Positions 49,189 through 60,191 of a stretch of DNA of 64,000 nt are shown here, one piece after another. The translations under genes were made by a program, and so were the position numbers. Source of the DNA: Silene conica (Eukaryota; Streptophyta; Magnoliopsida; Caryophyllales; Caryophyllaceae); contig CM055312.2 of NCBI GenBank assembly GCA_029255685.2, forward strand, positions 69,888,792-69,952,791, in the 5' to 3' direction. The first letter of the stretch is position 1; each line of letters begins with the position of its first letter. Under the pieces are notes generated by a model that saw only the letters and a program-made list of their open reading frames with translations, had not been told where the DNA came from and made no database searches.

Positions 49189-50628
49189 TTACTCTGTATG
49201 CGAACTCCAATAGATCAGTCCGCTGCGAGAAAAAATTAAACAAGGGAGAAGAAACAGGTAGGAAATGCAAATTAGTACAAGCCCTATAAAATTACGAGAT
49301 ATAAACAATCCATCAAGTTTTAAAGACAGGTACTAGACTACTAGTGTCACAATGACAGTCAATAGTGGCAGCAAAGAGCATGTAAAAGGACAAAAAGAAA
49401 TGTGGAATGACAAGAGAGCTACAGACCTACGGTAAGCTGAGAGACCTTGGGCTTAGAAACGAACAGACTAACACCATAAGAATACATCTCCAGGGAAAAG
49501 ATAGATGGTGTTTACGGAATTAGTTCACTTGACAGAGATGGAAGAACTCGGACTATGTGTGTATTTTCTCATCCCCCGCTCCAATAGAAAACTGCCTCAT
49601 GAATAATTTCAACAAAGCCATCGTATTCACCAAAGTTCTTACGCCAATCATTAGTACTCCGTATTAGCCATTTACCATATTATTCACCAAAGACACTTCT
49701 TGTGCGTAACTAAAACTATTAAGATTCCATGTTACGACTGGTCTGCAGCCTAGATAAAAAACTGGCAACAGTGGGAGACTCCTATGCGGGAGCTTCCTTG
49801 TATGCTTAATCAATGGGAAATATGTCAAAAGATTCTCATGGCACATTTAGCTGATCAAACTACAGACCATGTCATATACAAAGGTTTACAACTAGGATTG
49901 GCATACAGACTTGTCAGTTGTGACCCACAAAGCGAGAGATTGCCAACGTTGTCATTGTTTTAAAAGGCGCGCTTAAAAGTAATCATCAGGATTCAGGAAG
50001 AAACACCAACCTGATTAGTACAAACACGCACTGCAGGACACCGGCGACTCCGGTCCAAGCTGAAGGACCCGCAGGCACAAGAGCATCTTGTATAAGCAGC
50101 CCAACTGATGCCGCAAGAGACACAAAGGCAACAACATAAGCAATAAAAAGCCACAGTTTCAATCTGCAAAATTGGCAACACGGAATTTCAACAAAACAAC
50201 ACTGTCCAAAAGGAGAAGTATTACATTCATTTCTCAAGCAGCAACTGAGTTTATCACAATTCACAATTTGTTTGCCATGGATCAACCAGTGAGTTTATTG
50301 CAATTCACAAAACGAACCTCCATTCGCCTTCATCATACGGAGAATAATCAATGTCCTCCTTTCGAACGCAATTGAACATCAACGCAGCCAACGACGCGAA
50401 AATCCCTAAAAAAGAATCAATTCACCAAAACCCTAAATCGTAAAGTTTACAATTGATCATTTTGAGGATGAAAAAAGGGGGAATTGGGAAAGTACCAGGT
50501 AAGTAATGGAGGAAAGAGATGGCGACAGCACTACATACGACGGCGTCAACCCAAAACCACCATCCGGCTCCAAATACTGCTCCGGCTATACCCGGCCCGA
50601 ATATCGCCATTAATTCTGATATTTCCAT
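49189..50628 (-). CDS. TMEM50-type small multipass membrane protein, four exons
   Basis: Coding exons on the minus strand: 50496-50628, 50318-50405, 50011-50163 and 49189-49222, all with GT-AG introns and consistent phases, giving 135 codons. The product begins MEISELMAIFGPGIAGAVFG and ends SGLIYWSSHTE. It matches my memory of the plant TMEM50A/B-like family (Arabidopsis At1g36980, about 135 aa) along its whole length. Four hydrophobic segments are visible (about 5-25, 27-50, 75-100, 107-128), with an acidic loop KEDIDYSPYDEGEW in between. TMEM50 proteins are endoplasmic reticulum/endomembrane proteins of poorly known function; animal relatives are SMP1/TMEM50. The ATG precedes the conserved FGPG...GAGWWFWVDA block and fits the family start. 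No break is seen: an intact host gene in a transposon-rich region. Confidence 0.93.
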
Positions 50629-51499
50629 TTTAGTGTCATTGATGTTTCCCTTTCTTTACTCTTCTCTTTGGACAGCTGGGAGTCTTCACCTTCAGGCACA
50701 ATTCTGTCCCTAATTTCCTTCACATATAACTTTATTTTACTTCCCGATTATTGCGACTTTTGACACAAGATTTTAACAAATCATACATACAACTCACATA
50801 AAACTATCAATAATCTACTTCTTCCCTCACGGTCAATAGCTATCTATTTTCATTTTGGGTATATCATTAAATTATTATTTATTTCCGTTTTTGGCGACCT
50901 TTTGTGGATCACATTTCATTGCAGGTGAGGCCATGTGATTTGTGTGGTCCAAACTCATACATACTTATTTTCTTAATATTTGTGTTAAAAGCAATAGATA
51001 ACAATTGATCGAGACGGGGGGAGTATCAAATAGTAGGTCGAATCTTGAAAATTCAAGACTCAACTTAAAACTTTCCATTGAAATTATCCATAATAATAAA
51101 AGTTGGTGGAAAGCTGATGTGGCACAATCTTACGACTTTGGAAAATTTTAGGGATATATCCAAACTACAAATTTGTCTTTTCACATTTGTTAATGCGTGC
51201 TTTACGCAATAAATATCGTTGGCTATCTATTTCTAAAAATTATAAAAGTTAGATATTTTTAATGTTATCGTAAAGACGAATCAACAAGACCCCACATGAA
51301 TATATTTTAACTTATGCATTCAGCGAAAATGAAAATTGAATGTTTACGTGTAAATAGTCTGTAAAAAGCAAATGTGTAGTTTGAATATGAATAGGGGAAG
51401 TATTTTTATAAGTCAGTTAGCACGTGCTAGTGAGGACACTAAGGAGTATGTGCATTAATAGCCCTTTAAGTTTGACGGATATTTGCGTGAAATGGTGTA
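50629..51499. other. Upstream region of the TMEM50-type gene
   Basis: Presumed 5' UTR and promoter on the minus strand. AT-rich; I cannot fix a TATA box. No other gene. Confidence 0.4.
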
Positions 51500-51502
51500 T
51501 TA

Positions 51503-51961
51503 GGGAGCGTTTGTTTCGCGCATGGGTATGAGTTTGGAATCAGGAATCATACCAGGGTGATATGGAGTTGGAACTTCATACTTGATACCTTATATTTGTT
51601 TCAATTGTAAGTGGTATGAGTTTGAAACTAAGTTAAATTGAAATATGTAAAATCCAATATTTAAAAAAATAATTTTAACGTATAAAATCATGAAAATAAA
51701 GATTTTATCAAATAATTATATAAAATGATTCGTTTACAATATGTTTTAATATTTATTTTTCATATTTTTCTTTATTGTAGTTTGATACCGATGGGTATCA
51801 ATCTCATACCCACCCCACCTCCTAGGGTATGGGAAACCCATACCTCATGGACTTGAGGTATGCGTATGAAACCCTCGAGTTTGCTAAATAAACACATGGT
51901 ATGAGTTTGACTCATTCTAAACTCAGACCTTATACTTTTTATGATTGAACCAAACACCCCC
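51503..51961. mobile_element. Tourist-like MITE, TSD TTA
   Basis: 459 bp with terminal inverted repeats GGGAGCGTTTGTTTC and (reverse of right end) GGGGGTGTTTGGTTC. TTA lies on both sides (51500-51502 and 51962-51964). Inside are repeated GGTATGAG/CTCATACC segments in inverted arrangement. Non-coding, a PIF/Harbinger-related miniature element by its target site. Confidence 0.8.
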
Positions 51962-51964
51962 TTA

Positions 51965-52737
51965 GTTTATTAAATTAGATTTGCTACTCGTAAAAATTAC
52001 GGGTTATTTTGGATGTCTTTTGACTATTTTTTAATTATTTTTTCTTTTAAATTAAATAATTTGATTGTTTTCTACTGGAATAGCTTACCCATATTATTGC
52101 AAATTTATATAAAATGTAGTGACGGCAATGCAATCAATTAACATCATCGTCTTTTTATTTTCAATTTTTTTTTCGACTTAAAAATAAATTGGGTTGAAAT
52201 ATTTGTTGTAAACTTGAGATGATAATTTTCTCCCTAAAATTAGAATCATATCATGAAAAATAACATTTTGAGTCGTTTAAGAATTTTAGAAAATTGAAGA
52301 TCAGAATAACATTACATTATCTAAATATAGGTAATAATTTTTTGTTTGAATGGACAAAAGGAGAAGAAGATTGTTGTATAAAGCCAAGGTCGGGGTCTAG
52401 ACTCAATAATCTTAGGATACATAATATTAGAATGTGAATTTTCAATTTTATTATCATCGTCTTACTCATTAACAACATTGTCGAGTGTTAACATTCTTAA
52501 ATTTGAACTTCTGTTATTAAAATCCACATAAGAAAACAATAATACCAACATTTTTAGCCATAATTCGTACAACCGATATATATACTTGTACCAGATGCCA
52601 TTTTTTGTCTTTACACAGTAAAAAGAATTCACTGCACCATTGTTGTGTTTAACAAAGTAGACCATTATTTTTGAATGCTCCTAAAATAATTTTTTTCTAG
52701 TATAAAACGTGCAAATGCACAACTTATAAAGTATACA

Positions 52738-52768
<31 letters not shown>

Positions 52769-52992
52769 CAATAACTTCGATTAATTGACAATATTTTAAT
52801 TAAAAATGTTTTCATCTAAATTGGTTAATTTTTATTCTATCATTCTCAAAGTTATTTCTCATTTTGTAACAAATTGCATGTAATCAAATGACAATAATAA
52901 AATTGTCGTAACTTACAAATTTTGGCTTTCACCCATAAATCCATGATTGGTGTGAATTATGATGACAGGTCTAATTTTTATGTTTAACACTC
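51965..52992. other. AT-rich intergenic stretch
   Basis: Contains an AAT microsatellite at about 52739-52768. No supported gene. Confidence 0.45.
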
Positions 52993-54525
52993 TGTAGATA
53001 CCCGTATATGTCGATATTGGAGTTAATAGAGAACCCGACAAACACCCGATGATGATCGGAGAAAACGTGCAATCAAAGTGGATACCGTCTAATTAATGAT
53101 TTTGTTTACGATGTAGATTAGATGTCGCCGACGATTTTCTTTCATTTAATTAAAATGATAGTTAAATTAATGTTTTCATCCTTTTTATTTAATTTAAATG
53201 AAATTTGAATTGATATTTTCATTTAGTAAATTCTTTTTATTGTTGTAATTTGAATTTATTTTTCTTAACTTTATCTTAATTAAAATAGAATAACTTTTTT
53301 AATTTAATGATTTGAAAAATTGTTTGATTACCGTCTTATTTATAGAGATTCATTTTATTTATTTAATTTGAATTTATTTATTTATTTTTCTTGTTTTATT
53401 GGAAATAAAATGAGATATTTATTCGATTCAAAAATGCATTATTTAATAATTTGGGGATCATTTTCAGCTCAAATTTCAAGCATGTTTCTCCTACAAATTG
53501 GCACGAACTTTGAATATACTAATCCATTTACCCATGTAACCAACCTAGCCATGGTCGAATCCGCCAAGCCCAATAAAAAGCCAACCCAACAGCCCCAACC
53601 CAAACCGTTACAAACAGACCCTCCTTCCAATGGTTTGTGCAGCCTGTTATTGACCCATTTAAATAGCCCCAAACCCGCTCCAAACACCATCAAAACCGAG
53701 TTTGCTTTCACCCATAAAACCGAATTACAACCAAACAGCCCACAACTGCTTTTCTTTGCTTCTAACCTACTTCTACGCTATTTGTGTCCTTATGTACCTT
53801 AATAACAACACCTCACAATAGAACCCAGAGACGTAGCACAAAAACCCTCATATCACACCTAAACAAAGACGAAAATATGAGCATTAAATTTCTTCTCCGT
53901 TTTTTCTGCTCTCTCTGAAAACAAAATTCCCAAAAAAATAACCAAAACCTTTTTTTGACCCTTTGCTCTGCCGCCTCCACCACCCACAACCTGCCCACCT
54001 TTTTGTCCTCTACCAGATCGCCGGAGACTGGTCTATCTTTAGGCCATCTCCGTCGATCACTCGCATCTCCGGTATCTTTCAACCCGTCTTTCTGACTTCT
54101 TTTTTTGTTCAACTCCTTCTCGATGGTTTTGTGTTTGCCTTCTAAATGTGGGTCGGTTGTTCGACGGTCACTGTTTTAGTCACGAGGTTCCTGCACATCC
54201 GATTCCTTGTCCTGTCACTGAATCTCTTGCATGCAACCCAGGGGTGATCCCCCCATATCCCCCACCCCTGGTAAGTGTCACTAACGGTTGTTAGCCGGTC
54301 TCTGATTTGTTTTTTCGAGTCTTTATGTATCCTGAACACTTTTAATAAAATGTTGTTTTCTTGTTATTATGTTCGGGATTGATCTTAGTTGACATATCCT
54401 TATGTATGTGTCTTTTGTCTATGTTTTGAGTTTTTCAATCCGTCTATACATTTGCTTTCTTGCATGTCCAAGAAAGTGTTCCTTTTATGACCGATTGTGA
54501 TCCCCCCTTTTCCCCCACTTATCGG
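52993..54525 (+). repeat. Possible Ogre-like LTR piece
   Basis: Begins TGTAGATACCCG, a start I associate with Ogre/Tat LTRs, and continues through a C/A-rich coding-free stretch (53530-53760) and a pyrimidine-rich, CCGGAGA-containing part (53880-54090), as in the U5 side of long LTRs. It is cut at 54525 by the CACTA end. No partner LTR is in the window, so this is a weak call. The alternative is an untranslated leader of an unknown gene. Confidence 0.3.
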
Positions 54526-54860
54526 CACTAGTACAGAAATGTCATTTGGCAACGGTCAAAAAGCACATACGGCAACGGTTCCTCGACCGTTGTAAATCGG
54601 GGCGTTGCCATAAACAGTCACCTACGGCAACGGTTCTTAGCCGTTGCCAAAAGTCGTTTTTGGCAACGGTTGCTATTAATAACCGTTGCCAAAACTAACA
54701 TTTAGCAACGGTCACTTAGAACAACCGTTGCCTTATGTATGCTAAAGGCAACGGTTACTACTAACAACCGTTGCCAAAAGTAACATTTAGCAACGGTTAC
54801 TATTATTAAACCGTTGCCTTATGTATACTAAAGGCTACGGCTTATGTAAGTAATAACGGT
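54526..54860. repeat. CACTA terminus and subterminal repeat array
   Basis: The terminal CACTAGTACAG is followed by about 14 copies of GGCAACGGT(T/C) or its complement AACCGTTGCC in alternating orientation between about 54548 and 54830. Such subterminal motifs are the binding sites of the TNPA-type protein in En/Spm. Confidence 0.9.
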
Positions 54861-55842
54861 AGCTGTAAGTGATATATATATTTTTTTTAAATACGCCCGA
54901 GTGTATTTTAAAAGCAGTAACCGTATATAAAATATATATGCCAGGTACGTAGCCATAAGTTAGAACTGAAAAGCAATAATATATTATATTATCTATTCAT
55001 AATGTTGCGTACATATCATGTGCTACGTACATACAATTTCAAAATAAAGTACCATACAATAACTAAAGAACTAATAACTACTACTTGTTTCATTACTATT
55101 ATATCCACTAGATACGATTTCAAAACAAAACCAATAACGATTTTTGTACCAAAATCTAGTAAATTAATTACTAATTTAAAGAAGATTATCCATAAAATAA
55201 GTAGTCCATAAGTCTCGAACCTCGTCGATCTCTTCAATTGTATATGCATCTTTCGATCCAAACCACTACAAAAAAGAAATCAAAGTCGGTCTATATATTA
55301 AACAAAGTGGTGCAGTATTGGCAGCAGTAGTAGTAACAAATGTACAGTAACAGATAGACGAGTAGTACAATCTTAACACAACAACTACAAACGCATATAC
55401 TAATTAAGTCAGTCAGCACTCAACAACACCCCAGGACAGTTCCATTAATTGTCGAAGTATTCAAAGATTCACAGGACAAAGCTGATGGGACCAATACGAC
55501 AATAAATAAAAGGTCCAGAAAGGGATCAATAACAAAATTCCGGGAAGTGGTGGCAGTAGGAAGTGGTGACAGTAGGAAGTGGTGACAGCAGCGATTAGCA
55601 GTAGTGTAGTACCAGCAGAATCTAGACGCAATAACAACAATAATGGCAGAGGACAGTAGTGATGCTCAGTGGCATCAATTTAGACTCGGTATATAACGTA
55701 AAGGGTCATTCTTTCTATTGTCAATTTGTTTTATGATAGTATTTTCTTGAGCTTGTGAAGCGGACTATCTCGTCTTTCTTTAACAAATGGCTGATATATA
55801 GGCTTATAAAAATTTAAGGAATTAGCAGAAGATCAAGTATCA
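54861..55842. other. Non-coding CACTA interior
   Basis: AT-rich first half, then CAGTAG/GGTGACAG-rich low-complexity sequence (about 55540-55640). No gene supported. Confidence 0.5.
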
Positions 55843-56515
55843 ATGGAGGATAATTCTTCAGCTGAACCAATTGATTCTGAGAAAGATTCAGAATCACAGC
55901 AGGACGATGAAAAAGAATCAAACGACGCGAAAAATAAAAGCTCGGTTTGATGGGTTCCACAGTAGAATCAAACGATGAAAAAAAATCACAGCAGAATCAA
56001 ACGATGAAAAAGAATCACAGCGGAATGTTCCTGTGGGGGCTGGAAGACGGAAGAATAAAAGTTCCGCTTCTCGGTTCAGTCATCTGACAGTGTCCGAGGG
56101 TCTTGAAGCAGCTCGGTTTGATGGGTTCCACCACCCTTGGTTAAGTCCTAATGGAACTGTCTTGACTTTTGGACCTGAGTCCATAGGTTCTGTTGTCGAT
56201 ATAGGTCAGAAGAAGGTTCTGAATAATCGGGATGATAGGCCGATTGGTTCCAGTGTCATGAGTAACTCGATGGCAGAGGATCAATCAAAGAAAGTAGCAA
56301 ACGAACCAAAGCAACAAATTGACGGATTTGCTAATTTACAGTGGCCTTACCCTTACCTGTGGAACCACCCCGGTGTTCCTGTACCGCCACCATTTGGTCC
56401 TACAGTTTTTCCAATGCCAATTTTCCATCATCCTTACTGGAACCACCCCGGTCCTCCTATTCCCTTTAACCTTCCCTGGGTAGCACCACAAGGTCCCATA
56501 TCCAACCCATATTTA
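55843..56515 (+). pseudogene. Captured fragment of a cycling DOF factor (CDF) gene
   Basis: The plus strand (opposite to the transposase genes) encodes pieces that read like a CDF transcription factor: an acidic N-terminal part starting MEDNSSAEPIDSEKDSESQQ, then the last residues of the Dof domain NVPVGAGRRKNKSSAS, SHLTVSEGLEAARFDG, LSPNGTVLTFGPES, and the C-terminal FANLQWPYPYLWNHPG and IPFNLPWVAPQGP segments. The zinc-binding CX2CX21CX2C core of the Dof domain is absent. The join (about 55935-56030) contains a repeated 21-nt stretch (GCTCGGTTTGATGGGTTCC; also at 56114) and a duplicated AATCACAGC...GATGAAAAA unit. An open frame runs 56033-56635 but its start is inside the old domain. It is most likely a transduplicated gene piece carried by the CACTA and is not functional as a DNA-binding factor. 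Confidence 0.82.
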
Positions 56516-58668
56516 TACACTAATAACTACACCATTTCATTCATATCTAATCTACGTCACACCTGCCACTACATCCAACTACACTGCATACACAAAACAA
56601 ACCAAAACAAAATAATCATACAACACTTTTTTTAATGGCGTAAAATACCTTCTTACGATCTTTAATGTTCTGATAGTCTCTCACTATATCTAACATGTAC
56701 CGCATCGCGTAGTAGCCACACTCTGTGCTTCCAGTTTGTTGATGACACTACACACATTTACAAAAATTAAACAAAACCATGCATCAGTAAGTAAAATCAG
56801 TGTATATATGTATGTGAAGTCAACCTAATATAAAAAAAATTACGAAAAACGCTAATATTTCAATGAAATTAAAGTGTACGTCTTACAACAATGTTACTCC
56901 ATTTTATTGACAAGCCAGATTTTAATGTGGAACCAGCATGAGCCCTAAAAGACCGAAATGCCATGCGTCTCGGAAGAACAAGATTTTTAAATAAGTATAT
57001 AGTATCACTTGAAATAATCAAAGTGCAGTTTTTTTTCACTAAGATAATATGAAAAACTAACATTTGTATTAAATGCTTAAAAGAGAGATCTCGCTTTGAC
57101 GTTGTCTTTGGATCACAAAAATATGCCTCATGAGTCAACGGACAAATAATTGCAAAAAACCAATGGTCTCTGTCCAATAAAGACAACAAACACACATCAT
57201 AATTAAAGGAAAAGGTCATCACCCTTCTGAGCAAGAATGTTTCACATATGACAACATTACAACATGCATGAACCGGACAACAATACCCGGTTACTCACTC
57301 TATATAGATCAGCAAGAATAAAACAGCATGAAGGCAATCCCTCTGATCCTATTCGTGAGTTTAGTTGAGCTTCCTCTATTTAGATCAGCAAGAATAAAAC
57401 AGAATGAATGCAGAAAAACACTCAGGAAGACATACATTCTGAACTTAAGAGAGACTCAAACTAAAACCAGACCAAATCCTAAATTATGGTGAACCAAAAC
57501 CATTGGAGCCCATCCTGATTATGAAACAGAATAAAGACTAGCTGGGACTGTGACACAAGGTACCTACTATCAACTACAGAGACATTACAATACAAAAAGA
57601 TGAGACGACTTACCCTTGGCAAATTGGAGCAAATATGATACGCACACCACCCATCCTAAGCAAGCTGCACTCCACATAATTCATCACTTCATCATTTACT
57701 TTTTTATTTGTTCCTATTTGACATATTTGAGACATGATCGTTGGACACAAAAATCCCACACCACCCAGCACTCCTTCTTCATGATTAAGCTCGTTACAAA
57801 GCTTTTGTAAAAACCTTGCACACGAAAACAAACTCTTAAATATTTAAATACTAACACATGTAACAAAGTATATCATATACAAAAATTGATAACTCACAGC
57901 AGCCACACTTGAATACATGACATGTTTAAAAATGTCATTCGTAAAAGTTGCATAATATCTTCTTCCGTGATAAACAAACTTTTATCCTCCTTCAATTGGA
58001 ATATCTTCGATGGGATTAGGACTTGAAACACCTTTGTCTCAGGCCGCATTAAGGCTAGGCAATCGTATAACTTTTGACATTCTACACTCATACTTAATTT
58101 ATGCTCGTCAAAGTTGACCTTGGCCTTGATTGGTGATTTGATGCTTGAACTTTTAGAGGCTTGTTTTCCCTTATTAGTGACCGATAATTTACCACTAGGA
58201 GACTCCTATATATTTGAAAAAAATGTTGCTATTAATAAAAAAATCAGAAACTGCCTGTAAGTGTACTTATTTGAAGTTATTTTACCTCCCCACCAATAAT
58301 GATCAGTTTCTTCGGCCACTGAACAAAACTTCCTATTGCTTCACCTACACGTTCAAGATATTGCGTAGGAAAAGGAAGTGGGGCAGTACCTTCCAGAATT
58401 TTATCAACAGAAACCCTTGCATTACCCGTTAGTAGCGGTCTACCATGAATGACCTGATTGGCTTCTTCTGATGGGTAAATTGTACCTATGGCAACGTTGA
58501 AAGTGTTTCCATCATGAATGCAAGCTAGATGACACTTAGTTGGCTCCTACAATATCAGAAATGTTGTGTTGATAAAGCTATTATTGGCCTAGTAGTCAAT
58601 ATAATAAAGATAAAGTGCTTATAAAATAAACAATAATGTTTGAGAAACAACTACGCTTACAAACCTTA

Positions 58669-58906
58669 ATTTTGGTAGGATTTGCGTTTGGTTGTCTTTG
58701 ATTGCTCATCCCTATGCTTTTCTCCGGGTTCTCGTCAAAGTTGACCTTAGCCTTGATTGGTGATTTGATACTTGAACTTTTGGAGCCTTGTGTTCCCTTC
58801 TTAGTGACCGATAGTTTACCACTACGAGACTCCTATATATTTGAAAAAATGTTGTTATTAATAAAAAATCAGAAAGTTGCCTGTGCACTGAAAAATCAGA
58901 AAGTTG
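58669..58906 (-). repeat. Internal duplication of exon pieces in the CACTA gene
   Basis: 58671-58731 repeats 58909-58972 (end of the Transposase_24-like exon, with ...NPTKIK) and 58731-58882 repeats 58094-58255 (start of a later exon, KLSVTNKG...SIKSPIKAKVNFDE, with its upstream intron). The two copied pieces lie next to each other between exons, so the gene now has a shuffled extra block. Confidence 0.85.
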
Positions 58907-59501
58907 CCTTAATTTTGGTAGGATTTGTGTTTGGTTGTCTTTGATTGCTCATCCCTATGCTTTTCTCCGGGTTCGTCGATTGACAAGTGCTATGGAATTC
59001 CTCCATATCTTCCGGTACTGGTAAGCCCATTCGCTTCAACAAACCCATAGCCTCTTGTCGTACTTGTTGTTGGATTATAGAGCTTAAGGACTTTAAAGTC
59101 TCCTCACGTACTCTTTCCGTTATTTCAGCTACATGTTGATCAGAAATCCCCACGGCCGCCCTTTCAGAATTTCGAAATTTTGTACCAAACACATCCTTGA
59201 TAGTCACTCCGCCAGGAAAACCTCTCACTCGACCAGAATGCTCCTTATTTTTTAGACTACGAGACAAGACATCGTCGTACCTGTCAGGAATAAATTCTCC
59301 TGACTTCACCTTCTTTCGCCATTCAACCTATATAAAAGAGGACAATATAAGTAGCAAGATCCAACATGACAGGGTTATAGGCTGCTGCTGCAGAGAAGTA
59401 GTGTAGTAGGATGCACAGGGGGCAGCTGTGTTGGTGTAGGAAAGAAGTATTGTGGGCTGGCAGTAAAGCTGCTGGCTGGTAATATGAGTGGGGAAATGAG
59501 C

Positions 59502-59560
59502 AAGCATAAAATCACATAAGTAAAGCAATAGCAACAACGTACCATTTCATCTTGAACTTT
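59502..59560. repeat. Left copy of 59-bp direct repeat flanking the NLR fragment
   Basis: Identical to 60133-60191 except for one base. It contains the end of a CACTA exon, its GT splice donor and the start of the intron (read on the minus strand). Confidence 0.95.
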
Positions 59561-59584
59561 GTTGAAAAATGGAAGGAGGCTGAC

Positions 59585-60130
59585 AGAATTTCGTTATTAG
59601 ACAATGAAATCAGCATGCTTACAGGGAAATCCTATTTACCCCAACTTATCAACCTTGTTACTCAACTGGAATTGTAGTCTAAGCAAGATAAGTTCTGATT
59701 TTTTCCATTATATGTCTTTCCTTAAAGTGTTAGACTAACATAACTTCACTCCCTAATGAGTTAGAATGTCTATCGAAGTTGAGGCACATGGATTTGCAGC
59801 GAACTCATTTGCTTAAAACAATCCCTAGAGAGGCTATTCCGAGACTTTCAAACCTGAGGGTGTTAAACATGTATTATAGCTATGGAGAGTGGGAATCACC
59901 AACACCCTCTTACGAGATTGAAAGAGGGGAAAATAACATTTTCAGACATGCAATGTTTGAAGCACTTAACTACACTTGGAATTACAGTTGCCGAAAATTC
60001 TGCTTTGAAAGAACTTGCTGGTTTTGACAACTTGTTAGATTGTATTCACTACCTTTTCATAAACGGCTGTCAAGGTTTGAAGTATCTAATGGTAGCCTCT
60101 GCTGATGGTGGTGGAGAGAAAGTGAGGCGG
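59585..60130 (+). pseudogene. Captured LRR fragment of a CC-NBS-LRR resistance gene
   Basis: The plus strand reads as leucine-rich repeats of an RPS2/RPS5-type NLR: CSLSKISSDFFHYMSFLKVL (about 59670-59730), [20 protein letters not shown] and [20 protein letters not shown] (59788-59910), then in another frame [39 protein letters not shown] and KYLMVASADGGGEKVRRVSI (59970-60140). At least two frame changes are visible, so it is a pseudogene. It lies within an intron of the CACTA second gene, antisense to it, and is bracketed by the 59-bp direct repeat. No NB-ARC domain is nearby. Its origin is presumably a host NLR cluster elsewhere in the genome. Confidence 0.82.
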
Positions 60131-60132
60131 GT

Positions 60133-60191
60133 AAGCATAAAATCACATAAGTAAAGCAATAGCAACAACGTACCATTTCATCGTGAACTTT
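60133..60191. repeat. Right copy of 59-bp direct repeat (authentic exon end)
   Basis: Continuous with the exon encoding ...QTQKVHDEM, so this is probably the original and 59502-59560 the duplicate. Confidence 0.95.

Noticed and set aside
52690-52725. Second Helitron-like end on the minus strand (GTGCATTTGCAC then CTAG)
   Set aside because: The palindrome is short and the base after CTAG is A, not T.
53320-53802. 160-codon plus-strand frame
   Set aside because: No domain recognised; Ile/Phe-rich start and Pro/Thr-rich end look like chance translation of an LTR-like or leader sequence.
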